From Pleurodeles waltl (Eukaryota > Chordata > Amphibia > Caudata > Salamandridae): a stretch of 64,000 nt of DNA. Under the pieces are notes generated by a model. It ran no database searches, was not told the origin of the DNA, and saw nothing but the letters and a program-made list of their open reading frames with translations. Every line of letters begins with the position of its first letter. The first letter of the stretch is position 1. The translations under genes and the position numbers were made by a program. The stretch spans positions 646,413,465 through 646,477,464 of the forward strand of contig NC_090439.1 in assembly GCF_031143425.1 (NCBI RefSeq), in the 5' to 3' direction. Positions 23,777 to 35,768 of this stretch are shown here, one piece after another.

Positions 23777-25020
23777 CACTGTCACTTATTGGAGGGTGTA
23801 ACATAGTAAAAATGTTGATACTACCTAAGTTTACATTCATCTCTATAGTTATCCTACTTGAGTTTAAACCACAGTGGTTTAATAAGCTTCAAGCAGAAAT
23901 AAACAAACAGTTTTTTATGGGCCCATAAAGGGATGCGTATTGCATGGGAAAAGCTACGCAAGAAAAATGACTGATGGGGGAATTGCGTTACCAGACTTTC
24001 AAGTTTACCTCTGGGCCTTTCAATTTAAAATGTAAGGTTACTGTTACAAGGTGATTTTAAGCAGATTTCCCTCTTATACCGAGCTGTAACTGAAAGTCAT
24101 GAGGAAGGAGGTGCATATTTTTTTATTTAAATTCGGTCACCCAAAGTATTTCAAGAAGCCCAGGCTAAAGATACTGATAGCTGCTTGTAAAATATGGAGG
24201 CATGTTAGGAGGATGTTGAAAATTCCACTACAGCCAGTCTGCCCCAATATGGAATTCTTCGGGTACATCAGAGTGTTTACAGGATGCTTTAGCACTTCCC
24301 CTAAAAGATGCTGGGATAACAATGTGAGAACAGGGACAAGAAGAGAGGGTGCTGATAACTTGGGATGAACTTGATTGGCTTACGGGAAAAGAGTATATTG
24401 AAGTTTAAATACTACCAACTAGTAGCTGGACAGGAACAAAAATAGACTTCGGAACCCAGGAAATTGAAGTAGAAAAGCAACTATTGGAGCCGTTTTTACA
24501 GAAGAAGAAAGTGTCTAAGTGGTACTGGATGTTGGTAAAGGAGTAAGATGGGCCTTTAACACTGCCAGAGGAGAAGTGAAAGTCGGACCTGCTAGAGCTA
24601 ATGAACATCTAGTAAGTATCAATGTCTATACTTTGGCACGTGGTCAAATTCATTCCATTAGGGAGAAATCACTTGTTTAAAGTTCACAGGGCATATTGGT
24701 CTCCGAAGAGACTGATGAAGCTAGGAGGACCAAGGAGAAGGTGCTGTCTTAAGTGTGGTCTAGCAGAGGCAGATGATGTTCATCTATTCTGGCTGTGTCC
24801 GAAGGTCCGACTCTTCTGGCAAGAAGTGGGTAAGATCTTATCAGACATATTCGAGAGGGAGATTAAGGCAAGCCTGGCTTTGGTCATATTTGCTATCCTA
24901 AGTGGTGAAGGGCCCAGAACTAAATTGGGGAAGCACCAGTCACGGTTAATTTTTATCTCGGTCATGGTTGCACACAGGGAAATTTGCAGAAAATGATTAT
25001 CCCTTGAGGCATCAAATGTG
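23777..25020 (+). pseudogene. L1-type LINE ORF2, C-terminal part with Cys-rich motif
   Basis: Continuation of ORF2 after the MITE: NIVKMLILPKFTF near 23,800, then GGIALPDFQVYLWAFQF near 23,980 (the L1 GG(I/L).(L/V)PDF..Y..A motif). At 24,730-24,825 is a Cys/His cluster, CLKCGLAEADDVHLFWLCP followed by FW, which is the L1 C-terminal zinc-knuckle-like domain. Several frameshifts are present. Confidence 0.75.
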
Positions 25021-25284
25021 TTAGAGTGGGTTAGGTCGGCAAGAAGTATTTGTAGATTGGACTGTGCATGTGGGACACAGAAGAGAATGAGGTTGTGGGA
25101 CTGTTTTCAAGAATACTTTCCGGGATAGAGGTCCAAGGATTAAAGACAAAGCAACAGGGATAGGAGTACAGAGTGGGACTCTAGAAACCCCAATATGTTG
25201 AAGGAGGCCTGATGCAGGGTAGGGCCGCATATGGAAAAAGGACCTGGTCATACCAATAGTGCTTAGGTGCCTCTTATGAGGGCT

Positions 25285-25308
25285 AAAAAAAAAAAAAAAA
25301 AAAAAAAA
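25285..25308 (+). other. Poly(A) tail marking the 3' end of the plus-strand L1
   Basis: A run of 24 A after about 260 bp of 3' untranslated sequence, in the right place and orientation for the 3' end of the LINE that starts before 17,480. The A-run is followed by GAAAGAAGGAGG. A matching target duplication at the 5' end could not be located because that end is not recognised. Confidence 0.7.
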
Positions 25309-26100
25309 GAAAGAAGGAGGGACATACAGACTGAATTGGTTAACAAGTTTAACTATAGTTCTCAATTAGAATGTTTACCAGCATGACATGCAGGAGTGCA
25401 GTTATAAATGATTTTCATTGCATGCATTGTGAAGAAAAAAAGAAAAATAGCCTATCTTTAGAAAGAACAGTTTTCAATGGGCACAATCTAGTATGCAGTG
25501 AAACAGCAGTCAGATAAACAAATGCCAAAAGGAATTTACACCATCACTAGCAGGAGACCGGAACTAATAAAGCTGTAATGTGTCCTGTGCTCACATCACA
25601 AACATGGAGATTTGATAGAAGGTGTCCTGCTGTTACAAGGGCAACACTAATGTAATAATAAAGCAAAAACAAACAAACAAAAAACTGAAGGGAGCTACTG
25701 TGTGTGTGTGTGTGTGTGTATGTATGTGCTCCCTGTAAGAAAGCAAAATGGAGTCACTCAAAATTATGTAAGTCAGAGGCATAAGTAGGACGATCCATTG
25801 CCTCATGCTATATGTTGTAGTTGGTGGAAGCAAAATTTGAACGTAACAGGCCAATTGATTAAGAGCTGCCTGAAAGACCCTTTAAGTGAATATATTATAA
25901 ACATATTTTAGTAACATTAAAAAGTCTAGGCTAACGCCAGATCAAAAAAAAAAAAAGTAAGAACTAACCCCAGCCCTTTCTCTATCTTTGTTGTGAAAGT
26001 GTCTTGTATGGATTGAACTATGGGGATACATGACTAACTAAATTGTCACCCACCAAAACGGAATGCAACTCATTGCATGTATTATGAGCACAGAACCAGT
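25309..26100. other. No gene recognised; TG microsatellite
   Basis: Unannotated spacer between two LINEs. A (TG)n tract lies at 25,699-25,720 and a 13-nt A-run near 25,945. Nothing else was recognised. Confidence 0.5.
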
Positions 26101-26879
26101 TTTTTTATTTTATTAAATGACATTGGTACATGAAATTAGAACCCTCCTGTCATTTGTACATAACAGTGCACTTAAGGGGAGTTCTGGAAACAAGGAAAGG
26201 TGGGGTGCCTGAAGATGAATGAAATACATATCTTGATTGGCATGAAGAAACATCTAAGAGTGTCCATGGGTCTTTAGCGTGGAGTCTTAAAGATACAGAG
26301 GAAAAATGAAAGTTACAAGTGAAGAAATTAAAGAGAGAACTGTACAATGATCTGATTGATAACACAGTGACAGAGGAATAACAACGACTTGACAGTTAGA
26401 TGTACTATCCTGATGTATCTGAAGCTTACCCACTTTTTTCCAACTTCTCACTGTTACAACAATGAAAGTAGCAACATCAGACAGTGCTACAGAGCATATC
26501 AACAATCGCACAATGTTGCAATACAATGAACCTGTTACAACACAACAGATAGGCATTTGTGCAGGCATAGTTAAATCCAGAGCATTGTGACCTGAGGAGC
26601 TTTGTGAGGACAAAGACATTTTCTGGAGTTCCGCCCTGTCTACCAGTTTAGGATGCTTGTGGGGGGTCACTGCCAGAATCCATTCCCATTTCATATAGGT
26701 TTTGAAAAGTAACCAGATTGCTTAGAACTGGTCCATTCTGCTGTGCACCAATGTAGTTAGTCTCTTGAGGACATAGTGCACATTTTGCGCCACCATACAT
26801 GCACAGGGGACGTTTTCAGACCTGAGAGATGGCCAGATGTGCAGCAGTTATTAATTGTGTGATGAGTTGGTCTATTGGT

Positions 26880-27170
26880 GTGGTCAGGGGATATAAGCTG
26901 CCTTAGGTGTGGTCACCCAAGAGAACCAGTTGTGGGTCAAGAGGGAGGGCAACACCCATTATATTTAGAAGGCGAGACAGGATTTCTTTCCAGTACACCT
27001 GGATATGGCTACACAACAACCACATGTAAAAATAAGAACCCCTCTCCCTGCATTCCTTCCAATAAGGGCGCATGCCACCGAACATCGCATGCAGCGTGTG
27101 AGCTTATATGCATTTTTTACCCAGGGTGCCGATAAATGTCTCTTAACCATATCTTCTCCCATGTGTCAAC
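26880..27170 (-). pseudogene. L1 ORF2 C-terminal fragment
   Basis: The minus-strand text YFYMWLLCSHIQVYWKEI, then ALPLDPQLVLLGD, corresponds to the C-terminal Cys-rich domain of L1 ORF2 (H.(L/V)W.C..I..(F/Y)W..(V/I) followed by a P..LLG block). It overlaps a second frame reading MRCSVACALIGRNAG, showing a frameshift inside the domain. The paralogous tails on the plus strand at 24,730-24,825 and 54,880-55,130 support the assignment. Confidence 0.6.
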
Positions 27171-27396
27171 TGGGATTTCATGACGCAAGTCCCCTTCCCA
27201 TGCGGCTATGTATCTATGTTTAGTATTAATACCTGGGTCTGTGGTAGCACAATGTCGTAGGTATGTGTGTTAATTTATCTGCAAATATGCCTTTCAGAGC
27301 GGTTTCTTTCCCATACTGGCCTTGTCTTTCACTCACCATGTACCCAGCCAATGAAGTTATTTTTGTGAGGCGAAAGTCATCCTCTTTAACCAGGAG

Positions 27397-28110
27397 TCAT
27401 TGCGCCTGAAACTCTTTTAAAGAGCAGAGCTCACCGTCAAAATACAGGTCATCCAGCCACACTGATGCATGGTCTGAGTGTGTTTTGGGGTCTATGTCAG
27501 TGGAGACAATCTGTGGCTGGAGAGATATGGAAGTTAGTAAATGGTCGATACCAGTGTAGGACCTATCAACATTAATATAGAAAGTGAAGTCCCTGTTACC
27601 TGGGGGTGCACTTGTCATATCTTCTAAGTTCAGATCTCACAGGCTTCGGATTAGTGAAGGCAGGGTTGTTGCCTGGCCAGGGCATGCTGGTGATCTATCA
27701 AGCTTGGAATGAAGGGTAGTGTTAAAGTCCTCTCCCATGAGGATGTGGCCTGTGGATGAGTATGCAATCTTAGGCATTGTACCTGCATAGAACTGTTCCC
27801 TCTCATCACTGGGAGCAGATAGTGACGGAGAGGCCAGAGTCTGCCCTAAATCCCAATAGGCTTTTCCCTTGTCCTCAAATTTTGACTCCAACTTAAAAGG
27901 TAAGCCCTTTTAAGCCATTTTAGACGTGGTCACCACATAATATTGGGAGGTGGACCAATAACAACAGATTCTGGGGACATCTTTTAGGAGAGGGTGAGTT
28001 TCTTGGAGAAAGGCTATATATACCTCCTTAGATTTAAGCCATTGGAATAAGGCTCTCTTTTTGACTGGGGAGCTGAGCTCTTGTACATTGAGGTTGACTA
28101 TAGCTGTGAC
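27397..28110 (-). pseudogene. L1 ORF2 endonuclease domain
   Basis: Minus-strand reading: the start resembles LNVQELSSPVKKRALFQWL, with AFLQETH (catalytic Glu of the QETH box) near 28,000. MGEDFNTTL is encoded near 27,735 (the G(D/E)FN box). Then FTFYINVDRSYTGIDHLL near 27,560 and SDHASVW near 27,475 give the SDH motif. The key residues survive in pieces, but a stop near 27,900 and a frameshift near 27,630 break the frame. The domain is L1/Tx1-like. Confidence 0.8.
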
Positions 28111-28299
28111 TCATGAGGAAGGAGTTATGTGCTCAGGTGAGTGGACCCCCTGGACCAGCAAATTTTCCTCCAACCAGACCAGAGGCCCTTAATGGAAGCA
28201 AATGGTACTCCATGTGTCGATGGTTGATTAACACTGCTAGTTTGTAGTAGTATGTACAGTGAATGAGTAAGGAACAGAACAATATGGGGACAAAAACAA

Positions 28300-29340
28300 T
28301 AACGAACAGAGAATGCAAAGAATTCTCAAAACAAAATCATACAAACGTGTCTGTAGGCTGAAAAGTGGAGTATGAGCCACATGGGATGTGGGGCTATCTT
28401 CAGGATCATCTTTAGTAGGGCAGCAGAGTTAGGACCTTGTAAACTGGTTAGCAGGCCCGGGTGGACGCCGGCATGTGACCACAGGATCCAAGTGATGAAG
28501 TCCTCAGGATTGCCCAAGCCAGCCTGGGTGGTCTGGACTCTGTCCCGTAGCTGTCACAGTCTTTTCTGCTCTTTATGGGCATTGTTGGAGTTGTTTATCA
28601 GGCTCCTTAGATGCACATTTTGTAGGGTGCCACTCCCTCTTTGATGGTATTACACATGCCATGTTGTGTGCCTTTATAGGTGAAGAGCAAACACAGGTGA
28701 ATTGTGATAGGAGCAAATTCTCTCTAGCCAGCGCGAGTGGGGCAACATACTGGAATAGAGACACCATGGTGTCACAAAAATGGACAGGCTCCTGCTGCCA
28801 GGCGGTAGGCAGAATAGCTTCTTCTTCTATTTATATCTGCCATTGGATCCTTTTCTGTTGGTAAGTGTGTAGCACGGAGTGCATTATAGACGAGGCAGGC
28901 CTGCCAACGGGTTCTCAGGAGGAGCTGAAACAGGGCAGATACAGATTCATTGAAGTCTGTTTGGGACAAGGGGGAGGAATTTTCTTTGGTACGCCCTGGG
29001 CACAGATGTTATTTCTTCTGGAGCAATTTAAAATATCAACCACTTTTTTTGAGGAGGTCCCCATGGTGAGTTTCCATAGTGGTCAGTCTATGGGCCAGTT
29101 TATCCTGCTCATGGGAGGTTACAGCAACTTCATTTGTTTTTAATTGATCAAGGTGCAATTCTGTCAACTGAATGGAATGACCCAGGTCCATGATATCTTT
29201 ATTAATGTCCTGGTGCCAGGCTGCATTGTCCTTGCTGAATTCAGCTAACAGGGCTTGGATTTCCCTATTGGTGGCTAGGGCCTGCAAGACGTCGTCGGAG
29301 AAGTCAGTAAAATCATTTGTGCAGGCTGTGCCCGTTGGCT
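28300..29340 (-). pseudogene. L1 ORF1 remnant with coiled coil
   Basis: At 29,287-29,036 the minus strand encodes heptad-like helical text (ALLAEFSKDNAAW, HSIQLTELHLDQLKTNEVAV), as expected of the ORF1p trimerisation coiled coil. Just downstream, near 29,030, it reads SRRNNIC, the RRNNI motif at the start of the RNA-recognition domain. The remainder to 28,300 is out of frame. The order relative to the endonuclease is as expected for L1. Confidence 0.6.
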
Positions 29341-30780
29341 CCTATCTATTCAAGACACTGAGAATGTAGCATATCGTGTATGGTCATCCTCTTAGATGCC
29401 TCCATTTCTGCTGCTGCCATGGCATGATGGCAAAGAGTGAAGTTAAGTAGTGTACCCGGGTAGTCAACAGTGCACCAGGTTGAATTCACAAGTCTCCAGT
29501 GCTCCTCAGTCACTCGTGTATACTGTTGCGCGATGTATTATTGGCAGCGCCATGTAAGAGTCTCCATAGTGATGCAACTGCAGTTATTAAATGTGTCCAT
29601 AGGCAGGAGACTGGAGACAACTTAATGACTTATGCACAGAAATTGTGTCAAGGGGGAGGAGGGACGTGGCGATATTCAGCCAGGCTGTACTTTCCCCTGC
29701 TTGGCTATCTCTGCCGTGTAAGGGTTTGGGACTCTTGACGTGCTTCAGGCCTAGCCCCTCCCCTCCAGTATGTATGTGTAGTCGATGTTACTATGACCGA
29801 GGTATGCTTTTCTCATTCCTTGCAGGGAGTCACTTGCCTGCCAGCATGCCACCACAGGCTGGAGTAATTCAGTAGATCAGTGCTTATCCACGGTGAACTG
29901 CTGGAGCTGAGCCGGTTGTGCTCACAAGATAGTGGCTGTCATCTTGGATTCCTCTTTGGAGCCGCTTAAGATCGCCATCAGTGAATTCACATTGATCTGT
30001 GCCCATCCTAAAGTGGGCAGTAACTCCCACCACTTCACAGGAGTTTCCATATCAGGAAACTGGGTCGGTAGCCACAAACATCACCTTAGAATGCCCTGGC
30101 GGGATCTCAAATCGCAAAGCTCTGCTGATCACACTCCCTAATCATGTAACCGGGTCCACAGCTTAAAGAAGCCCCCATTGTGAAGGCGAGACGTCTGAAG
30201 ATATTGTAGATTTCTTTGCAGGGTTACCTCCTCCTCCATTCGTTCCTTATATCCCTACACACACTAGTATCACCTAAATGATCCAAAGTTGTCACATTCC
30301 ACCCTACAAACCTGAGAACCACAAGACTACTATCACACATAGTTTACCACTCCAAAGTCTGTAAGTTGTCCAAAGGAAGGGATGGTTTGAAAGTCACACA
30401 AGACAATGTACTTTTGTGACTTTAGTGAAGTCTGAAGAGCATCCCCCCCTCATAAAGCAACCACCAGTTGCCAAAAGGTGCTTTAGTGATGGTCTATGTC
30501 TTTTGAACTCCACAGGACCCCAGGAAATTAAAATGTTTCCCCAATATAAGACAAGAATCTCAAAGGGTTTGAGTGGAATAAGTGTGTGTCTCCAAGTGCC
30601 TCAACCCTAATCAGGCAGATGCAAATCAATTGCAAAGAGCAGCCTTGCCCCCTCTAGAGATGAGCCAAAGACTCCTGACTGTAGTCACCTGGTCAGGTAA
30701 GGCACCACAGAAGGGCTACAAAATTCATACACCAAAATAGTTAATTCAGAAACTGCTGTGTGGGTGTAAAAGCAGGCTAT
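29341..30780. other. No gene recognised
   Basis: Spacer between a minus-strand LINE and a plus-strand retrovirus. Part of it may be the missing 5' untranslated region of the LINE (left side) or a 5' LTR and gag start of the retrovirus (right side). I could not identify LTR ends, a primer-binding site or a target duplication. Confidence 0.4.
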
Positions 30781-31380
30781 GGATGGATAAATAATTGCAA
30801 ATTAAACTCAAATGAATTGCTGGCAGATTACTTAGCTCACCTTCGGGAGGTTTTGAGCAGCAGTAAGGGGAGATAGACCGATCTAAGAATGCCAAACAAG
30901 CAATAGAAGCTGCTTTTGTCCAAGGGTTGCCATGTAGGATGTAGGAATAACCATATAGTATTTGTGTGGGTTAGCAGAATAAAGATCTGAATAAGTTAGT
31001 CGCAGTTGCAAACCACTTTGTGAGTTGCCTGATTAAAAAGAGATGCCGATGGTTCTACATGTGCAACATTTTCAGCCTAAAAGATGAGGAACAGAGTTGC
31101 CAGGCACGAGACAGCCTTGGGACGCAGAAGAGGCATGGGACATATGGGGTCAGAATGCCTGAGTTTACCAAGGCAGTTTGGGCACCGGAAGAATGAATGC
31201 CTTAGCAGACCTAACGTAAAAGGACTGAATAACTTGGTCCTTCCATTTGTACCAGCTCAGCCAAAACTGGCAGCTTCTTCCTCTGCCTCCAATTACCGCC
31301 CTTTCCTAGGATGGCTTAGGATAAATAATTTATCATGGCCCCACACATCCATTAATCTGGAAGGATCCTAGGTCTCCTGC
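30780..31380 (+). pseudogene. Endogenous retrovirus gag remnant
   Basis: The text AAFVQGLPC near 30,910 and LNKLVAVANHF near 30,990 resembles the C-terminal capsid region of gammaretroviral Gag. It is followed near 31,178-31,201 by FGHRKNEC, an H-x4-C half of a nucleocapsid zinc knuckle whose paired cysteines are not aligned. Several stops. Assignment rests on order relative to protease and RT as much as on similarity. Confidence 0.5.
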
Positions 31381-31640
31381 ACATTAAATGGGAAAATGAC
31401 TGAGTACCTAATAGGCAAAGGGGCTACCAAGTCTTCCAATTTCCCTACTTTTCTCCTCATGGATATCTCCATTAATGCAGTGGGAGCAGTCTACATTGTG
31501 GTATCTCAGTCACTCAGCCTGTCACCACTACTCTTTGCCTCATCTCAGACCAACATGCCTTTCTCCTCAGCCTATCTGGTCCTGTTAACCTACCTGGAAG
31601 AGACTGGCACTGGCTTTGTAAATTAAGGTGCACATTACAC
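31381..31640 (+). pseudogene. Endogenous retrovirus protease remnant
   Basis: From 31,396 the frame reads MTEYLIGKGATKSSNFPTF, which aligns with the active-site region of retroviral aspartic proteases. The catalytic aspartate position is occupied by glycine, so the enzyme would be inactive even without the downstream disruptions. Confidence 0.55.
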
Positions 31641-31899
31641 AGCTCTCCAGGTGGTGTTTTTCCTCAAAGTGTCATAATGGCTGTGATGTCCGTCAGTGAC
31701 CGCCATCCTCAAATCATGGCTGCTGATTTCCAAGAAGCTCTCCCGTCGCAGATTTTTTCATCCCTTTGGTCCACACATGCTAACGATATAGGTCAGACTC
31801 CGTCTGCCCAGGCAGTGTGGTCGAGTTAAACCCAACAAAACCCCTATCCAAGAAATGACAGTACCCCATCTGCCCTGAAGCTGAAAGCATTCAGCTAGT

Positions 31900-32540
31900 A
31901 GTAACCTCATTGATTTTGCAAGTATTGAAGTCCCTCCTTGGAGCCCATGAAACACCACCATTCTACCTGGGAAGGATTGCTGCATATGTGTGTACATTAC
32001 TTTAGGGCAGAAAATCCCATTGTCCTCCCAATTTTCCCAGCCATCGCCAACCCAATCAATGTCCTTTCATGTATGCCAGCAAAAGCAACCTTTTTAACCA
32101 TGGTATATCTATGTTCTGCATTCTACTCTACCCTCCTACACCCAGACTGCCACTTTCTATTTGCTTTCATTTTTTGGAATGTTCAGTAAACCTTTGCACA
32201 GGTCCCCCATAAAAATATCTGAGTCACAATCCAAGCTTTCCCTTATTTTGAAAAAAGAGTTAGAGGAGTTTACTTTCACAAGAGACCATGTTCATATAGC
32301 ATGTGGATGACTTTTTCCTAGCCTCAGCGCCACTTGAAGCCTGCAAGGATTCATCATGGACACTGCTTGACCCACAAAAGGCATAAATCATCAAGAGAAA
32401 CTGTAGCTTTGTGTACCAAAGGTCTAATATCTGAGACACAATATATCAGCAGAAAATGTGCATCTGCCTGCCTCTAGAGTTGAAGTCACTCTTAAAACTT
32501 ACACATACAAAAAAGGTGGCTATGCCCTAATGTTCGCACA
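31900..32540 (+). pseudogene. Endogenous retrovirus reverse transcriptase remnant
   Basis: At 32,050-32,190 the frame reads NPINVLSCMPAKATFLTMVY, then LCSAFYSTLLHPD and LFAFIFWN, the palm region preceding the active site. The expected aspartate at the V-D-L position is tyrosine. The active-site box is at about 32,300-32,311 (VDD FFLAS reading), followed in shifted frames by EACKDSSWTLL and GHKSS, the connection region. Gammaretroviral RT order. RNase H was not clearly recovered between 32,540 and 33,640. Confidence 0.7.
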
Positions 32541-33639
32541 TACCATATGAATGACAGTTAGGGTCCCGATAACGAACAAGACTATTCCATGCTAACTGGT
32601 TATGCAACCCCCAGCAAGTCCTGTAGACTAAACATGTGTCTGCTGCCTTGCGAAGAATGTACTATTCTGATGTACTGAAGACGATGAAAGAATAAAAATC
32701 AAGAACCTTACAAAATGGGGTACAGGCATTCGGTTTACTTATGGTTTAGTCGCACAACAAATAAGACATCCTTGAGTGCTTTGGTACGTTCCTTATCCAT
32801 ACTTAAAGTTCACCAACCCACCACTGTCGCCCAAATGAGAACAATCCTTAGAACAGCAGGTTACTGGTAGCAATGGATTTTGGGATGCACCTCCCTCCTC
32901 AAGAAAGGTGATGCCCCGTAATGATCTCAAAGACATCCCATAGCACAATTCCTTTGTGAGTAGCTCTTGTTTACACAATAGTAGTTCTTTAATAGCTGGT
33001 TATACTATGTGCTTTCAGCATGAGGTCAGAGATCAACACTTGTCTACTGCCTACTCCATTTAGGTGGCTGAACTTTGCCCTCCCACCAGCGATAATATTT
33101 TAGCCAAATATAGCAATCAATATCTTACTTGACTGTTGGCATGCCTTTGGCGCTGAGCCAGCAATAGGGCTTCCTTATTTCCAGCAAGCTGAGGAGGGCA
33201 AAAAAGGCCCCTATGTAGTCATTCTGGTAGACACTTTTTAACAGCCTTCTGAAATTGCTGCACGAGTGCAGTCCACCAGTTTGCTCATGATTAGTTTATT
33301 TGTGGAAATACCCTTGCTAATTTAGCAGGCCCTTCACTTTCCCGGTATACTCAAATGCTTCCTCTCCACTTAGACTGTGAATCTCTACTTTCAACCTTGC
33401 AAGAGTTGCTAAGCTCCAAAATAATTTATCAGAAGGGGGAAACAGCAGTGGAGGAAGGAGGAATGTAGGTTACATTTGAACCACTTAAGGCATTCGTTAG
33501 ATGGCTGCTAGTAATGCCAGTGGTTATACTCACATACCTTGCCCATCATCATATGGTGCATGTAAGCAAGGAGGGGGGGAGAAATAGGGGGGGGGGGTAA
33601 TTACTGCTACAAAAATTATTGGTTTGCCTCCTATTTCCC

Positions 33640-34470
33640 CACGATGGCCCAGCAGTATTGTTAACACCTGTGCCATTTGTCAAGCCAACTATATAGGTAA
33701 AAGAACCAGAGCCACACCAGGGGCCCATTTATAAATACTCAAGTGGACTTCACCAACATGCTTGAATGTTGCAATTATGCATATGTTCTTGTCATATGTT
33801 TTGGGGGTGGGTAGAAGCCTATCCTTTGTCAAAGCTGATGTAAAGTCTAACAAAAATCCTACTGAATGGCTTTAGAGCTTGGTTTAGAGTTGTACTAGCC
33901 ATGAACCGAGACAGTGGATTTCATTTCACTGCTCAAATAATGCGTGACAGCTACAAGGCCCTTAAATACAACAGAACTTTACTGTGCCCATCCTCCCCAG
34001 TTGGCGGGAAGTCTCAAGAGAAACGATGGTGTACTTAAATACAAACTAAACAAGATCTGTACAAAAACTGACCTTAAATGGCCTAATGCACTGCCCACAC
34101 TCCCATCAGCACGGAAGCTGCTGCAATCAGGGAAACTGGCATTAGCCCCCAAAAGGTCCTTCTAGTTAGGCAGATAAGACTCCTGGTTTCTGCAGAACTA
34201 CCCCTATCTGCATTAGATATACACTTGGCTGAAGTAATTGTCTTTGATCACAGACATACCCTAACAGATTTTGTAAAGACCATCCATTCAAGACATCAAA
34301 AACCTTGCCAAAGGAACCACACCATCAACTTCAGCCAGGCGACTGGTTGCATCTGAAGGTGCATTAGAGAAAGACAGCACTGCAGCCTCACTAGAGGGCT
34401 CCCTTCCAGGCACTACTCACCACTAATATTGTGGTCCAGTTGCAGGGCCTTCAATCATGGATACATGCAT
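33640..34470 (+). pseudogene. Endogenous retrovirus integrase remnant
   Basis: CAICQANYIGKRT near 33,670 is the second half of the zinc domain. QVDFTNM at 33,740-33,760 carries the first acidic residue and NRDSGFHFTAQ at 33,904-33,936 the second. The motif near 34,001-34,030 reads LAGSLKRNDG with lysine at the third catalytic acidic position (codon 34,016-34,018). Downstream, KICTKTDLKWPNALP and, by about 34,345-34,465, PGDWLHLK and SWIHASNCK match the gammaretroviral integrase tail. Multiple stops. The missing third acidic residue alone would abolish strand transfer. Confidence 0.8.
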
Positions 34471-35562
34471 CTAACTGCAAAGCTGAACTATGGAGGAAAT
34501 CTCAGGGTGCAAGTAAAATAAATCACTACCATGAAAAAGAAGAGGACTTGCCGTAACATGTCAAAGAGGATTTGCTGCTACAAACTGAAGCATTGTGAAG
34601 CTGGCTCATACCACCTCTTACTAAAGAAAACAGCTCTATGTGGTCGGGCCCACATGGAGCCAGGTAGCACGACAGTTCTCTTCAATAGTAGAAATAACCA
34701 TGCAAATACTATGGTGCTACACTGAACTGCTCCTCCCCAGTCTGAGAGAATGCATTTGCAAGTATTATGGACAGCTGAAAATGTAGCTGACTGAACAGTA
34801 AGTAGCTGGCTGCGACTTTCACCCTTGGGATGCTGTGGAGTTTGTATTAGGCATCTTGGACCACTCTAACCTCCCACAACCCCTCCCCAAGACGTCCATT
34901 TCACCTGTAGCATAGAATGTTTATGTACTGATAAAAGAGTGATGAATTGTAGATAGCTGGATGGAGAAGTGGTGGGCACTATATATGTGCAAGTAATAAT
35001 ACTGCAATTATTCACTCTAACATTAACTCTCTCAACCTGGAGCAGCAGGGGAACATAAACAATATTTGCTGTGCATTAGAAAACCACACTTCTTTGGCAT
35101 CAGATCCAGACTCACCAGTTTTGGACTCCAGCGTCTTTCAGGTATTGTCATTGTTCTTCAGCTATGCATAAATGATGCAAGCGTTCGGTTGAGCCACTGA
35201 GCTTTGCAAACTTCGCAATCTTGGCTTTGTGGCATTTTTGACTCCACTTATCTCTGGCCATTGTGAAGGAGAAAAGAGAGGAGAGGCTAGAAGGAGGTGA
35301 GAAGCCTCCACTGCCCCTTACCGCCCAACCATTATCCAATGATACCTGGCTCCTCTTCAGCAGGTTAAAGGGCCTCCCAGCAACCAGTTGATGGAGGGGT
35401 GAGCTGCCGAGTAGCCTAAGACCAACATTCAGAATGAGGTTACTGTGTTTTCCATTTTATTGATGGCTGAAAAGGAAATTACATTTTTCTTTTAAAACAT
35501 GACCCTCAAAATCTGGAGTAGGTTAGCTAGGTCACCAGCAACTAGGTCTAAGTGTGCTGTGA
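34471..35562. other. No gene recognised
   Basis: Spacer between the class I retrovirus relic and the DIRS element. It could hold a decayed envelope region or 3' LTR, but I see no motif supporting either. Confidence 0.4.
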
Positions 35563-35768
35563 ATTTTATGACAAGACCGGAGGCTCCTATTATGCGTTTC
35601 TTTTCTTACTTTAATAAATAGCAGCAGTCAAGAAATATACTACAATTCCCAGAAGGCAAAGGAACAACAGACAATGGGAATAAAAACGTAGTCAGAACAG
35701 AGTACACCAATCACATGTAAACAAGGGTATTATGACATCACTTGACTGCGAACAGCCCTCTTTTCTTG
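35563..35768 (+). repeat. DIRS left terminal repeat
   Basis: Positions 35,589-35,768 are the reverse complement of 40,868-41,047 with only a few mismatches (for example at 35,682 and in the TATTATGACATC block). The outermost 26 bp (ATTTTATGACAAGACCGGAG...) are not part of the inverted repeat but are complementary to the internal region at 40,490-40,515. This split design is diagnostic of DIRS1-like elements. Confidence 0.95.

Larger units (their letters stand above)
26100..29340 (-). mobile_element. Minus-strand L1-type LINE, internally deleted
   Basis: Reading down the coordinates, this element has a coiled-coil ORF1 start (29,290-29,036), ORF1 remnants to about 28,300, an endonuclease (28,110-27,397), then the Cys-rich ORF2 tail (27,170-26,880) and a 3' region. 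The 3' end is probably the AATAAAATAAAAAAAC-type end at about 26,100 (poly-T on the plus strand). Between endonuclease and tail only about 230 bp remain, so the whole reverse transcriptase is gone. Confidence 0.7.
30780..34470 (+). mobile_element. Class I (gammaretrovirus-like) endogenous retrovirus relic
   Basis: Plus-strand gag end, protease, reverse transcriptase, then integrase, in canonical order and spacing, all broken by stops and frame changes. LTRs were not identified on either side, and no envelope-like sequence was recognised in 34,470-35,560. Catalytic residues are lost in several enzymes (see the component entries), so the copy is dead. It is distinct from the ERV-L-like provirus at 47.4-52.7 kb. 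Confidence 0.75.
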
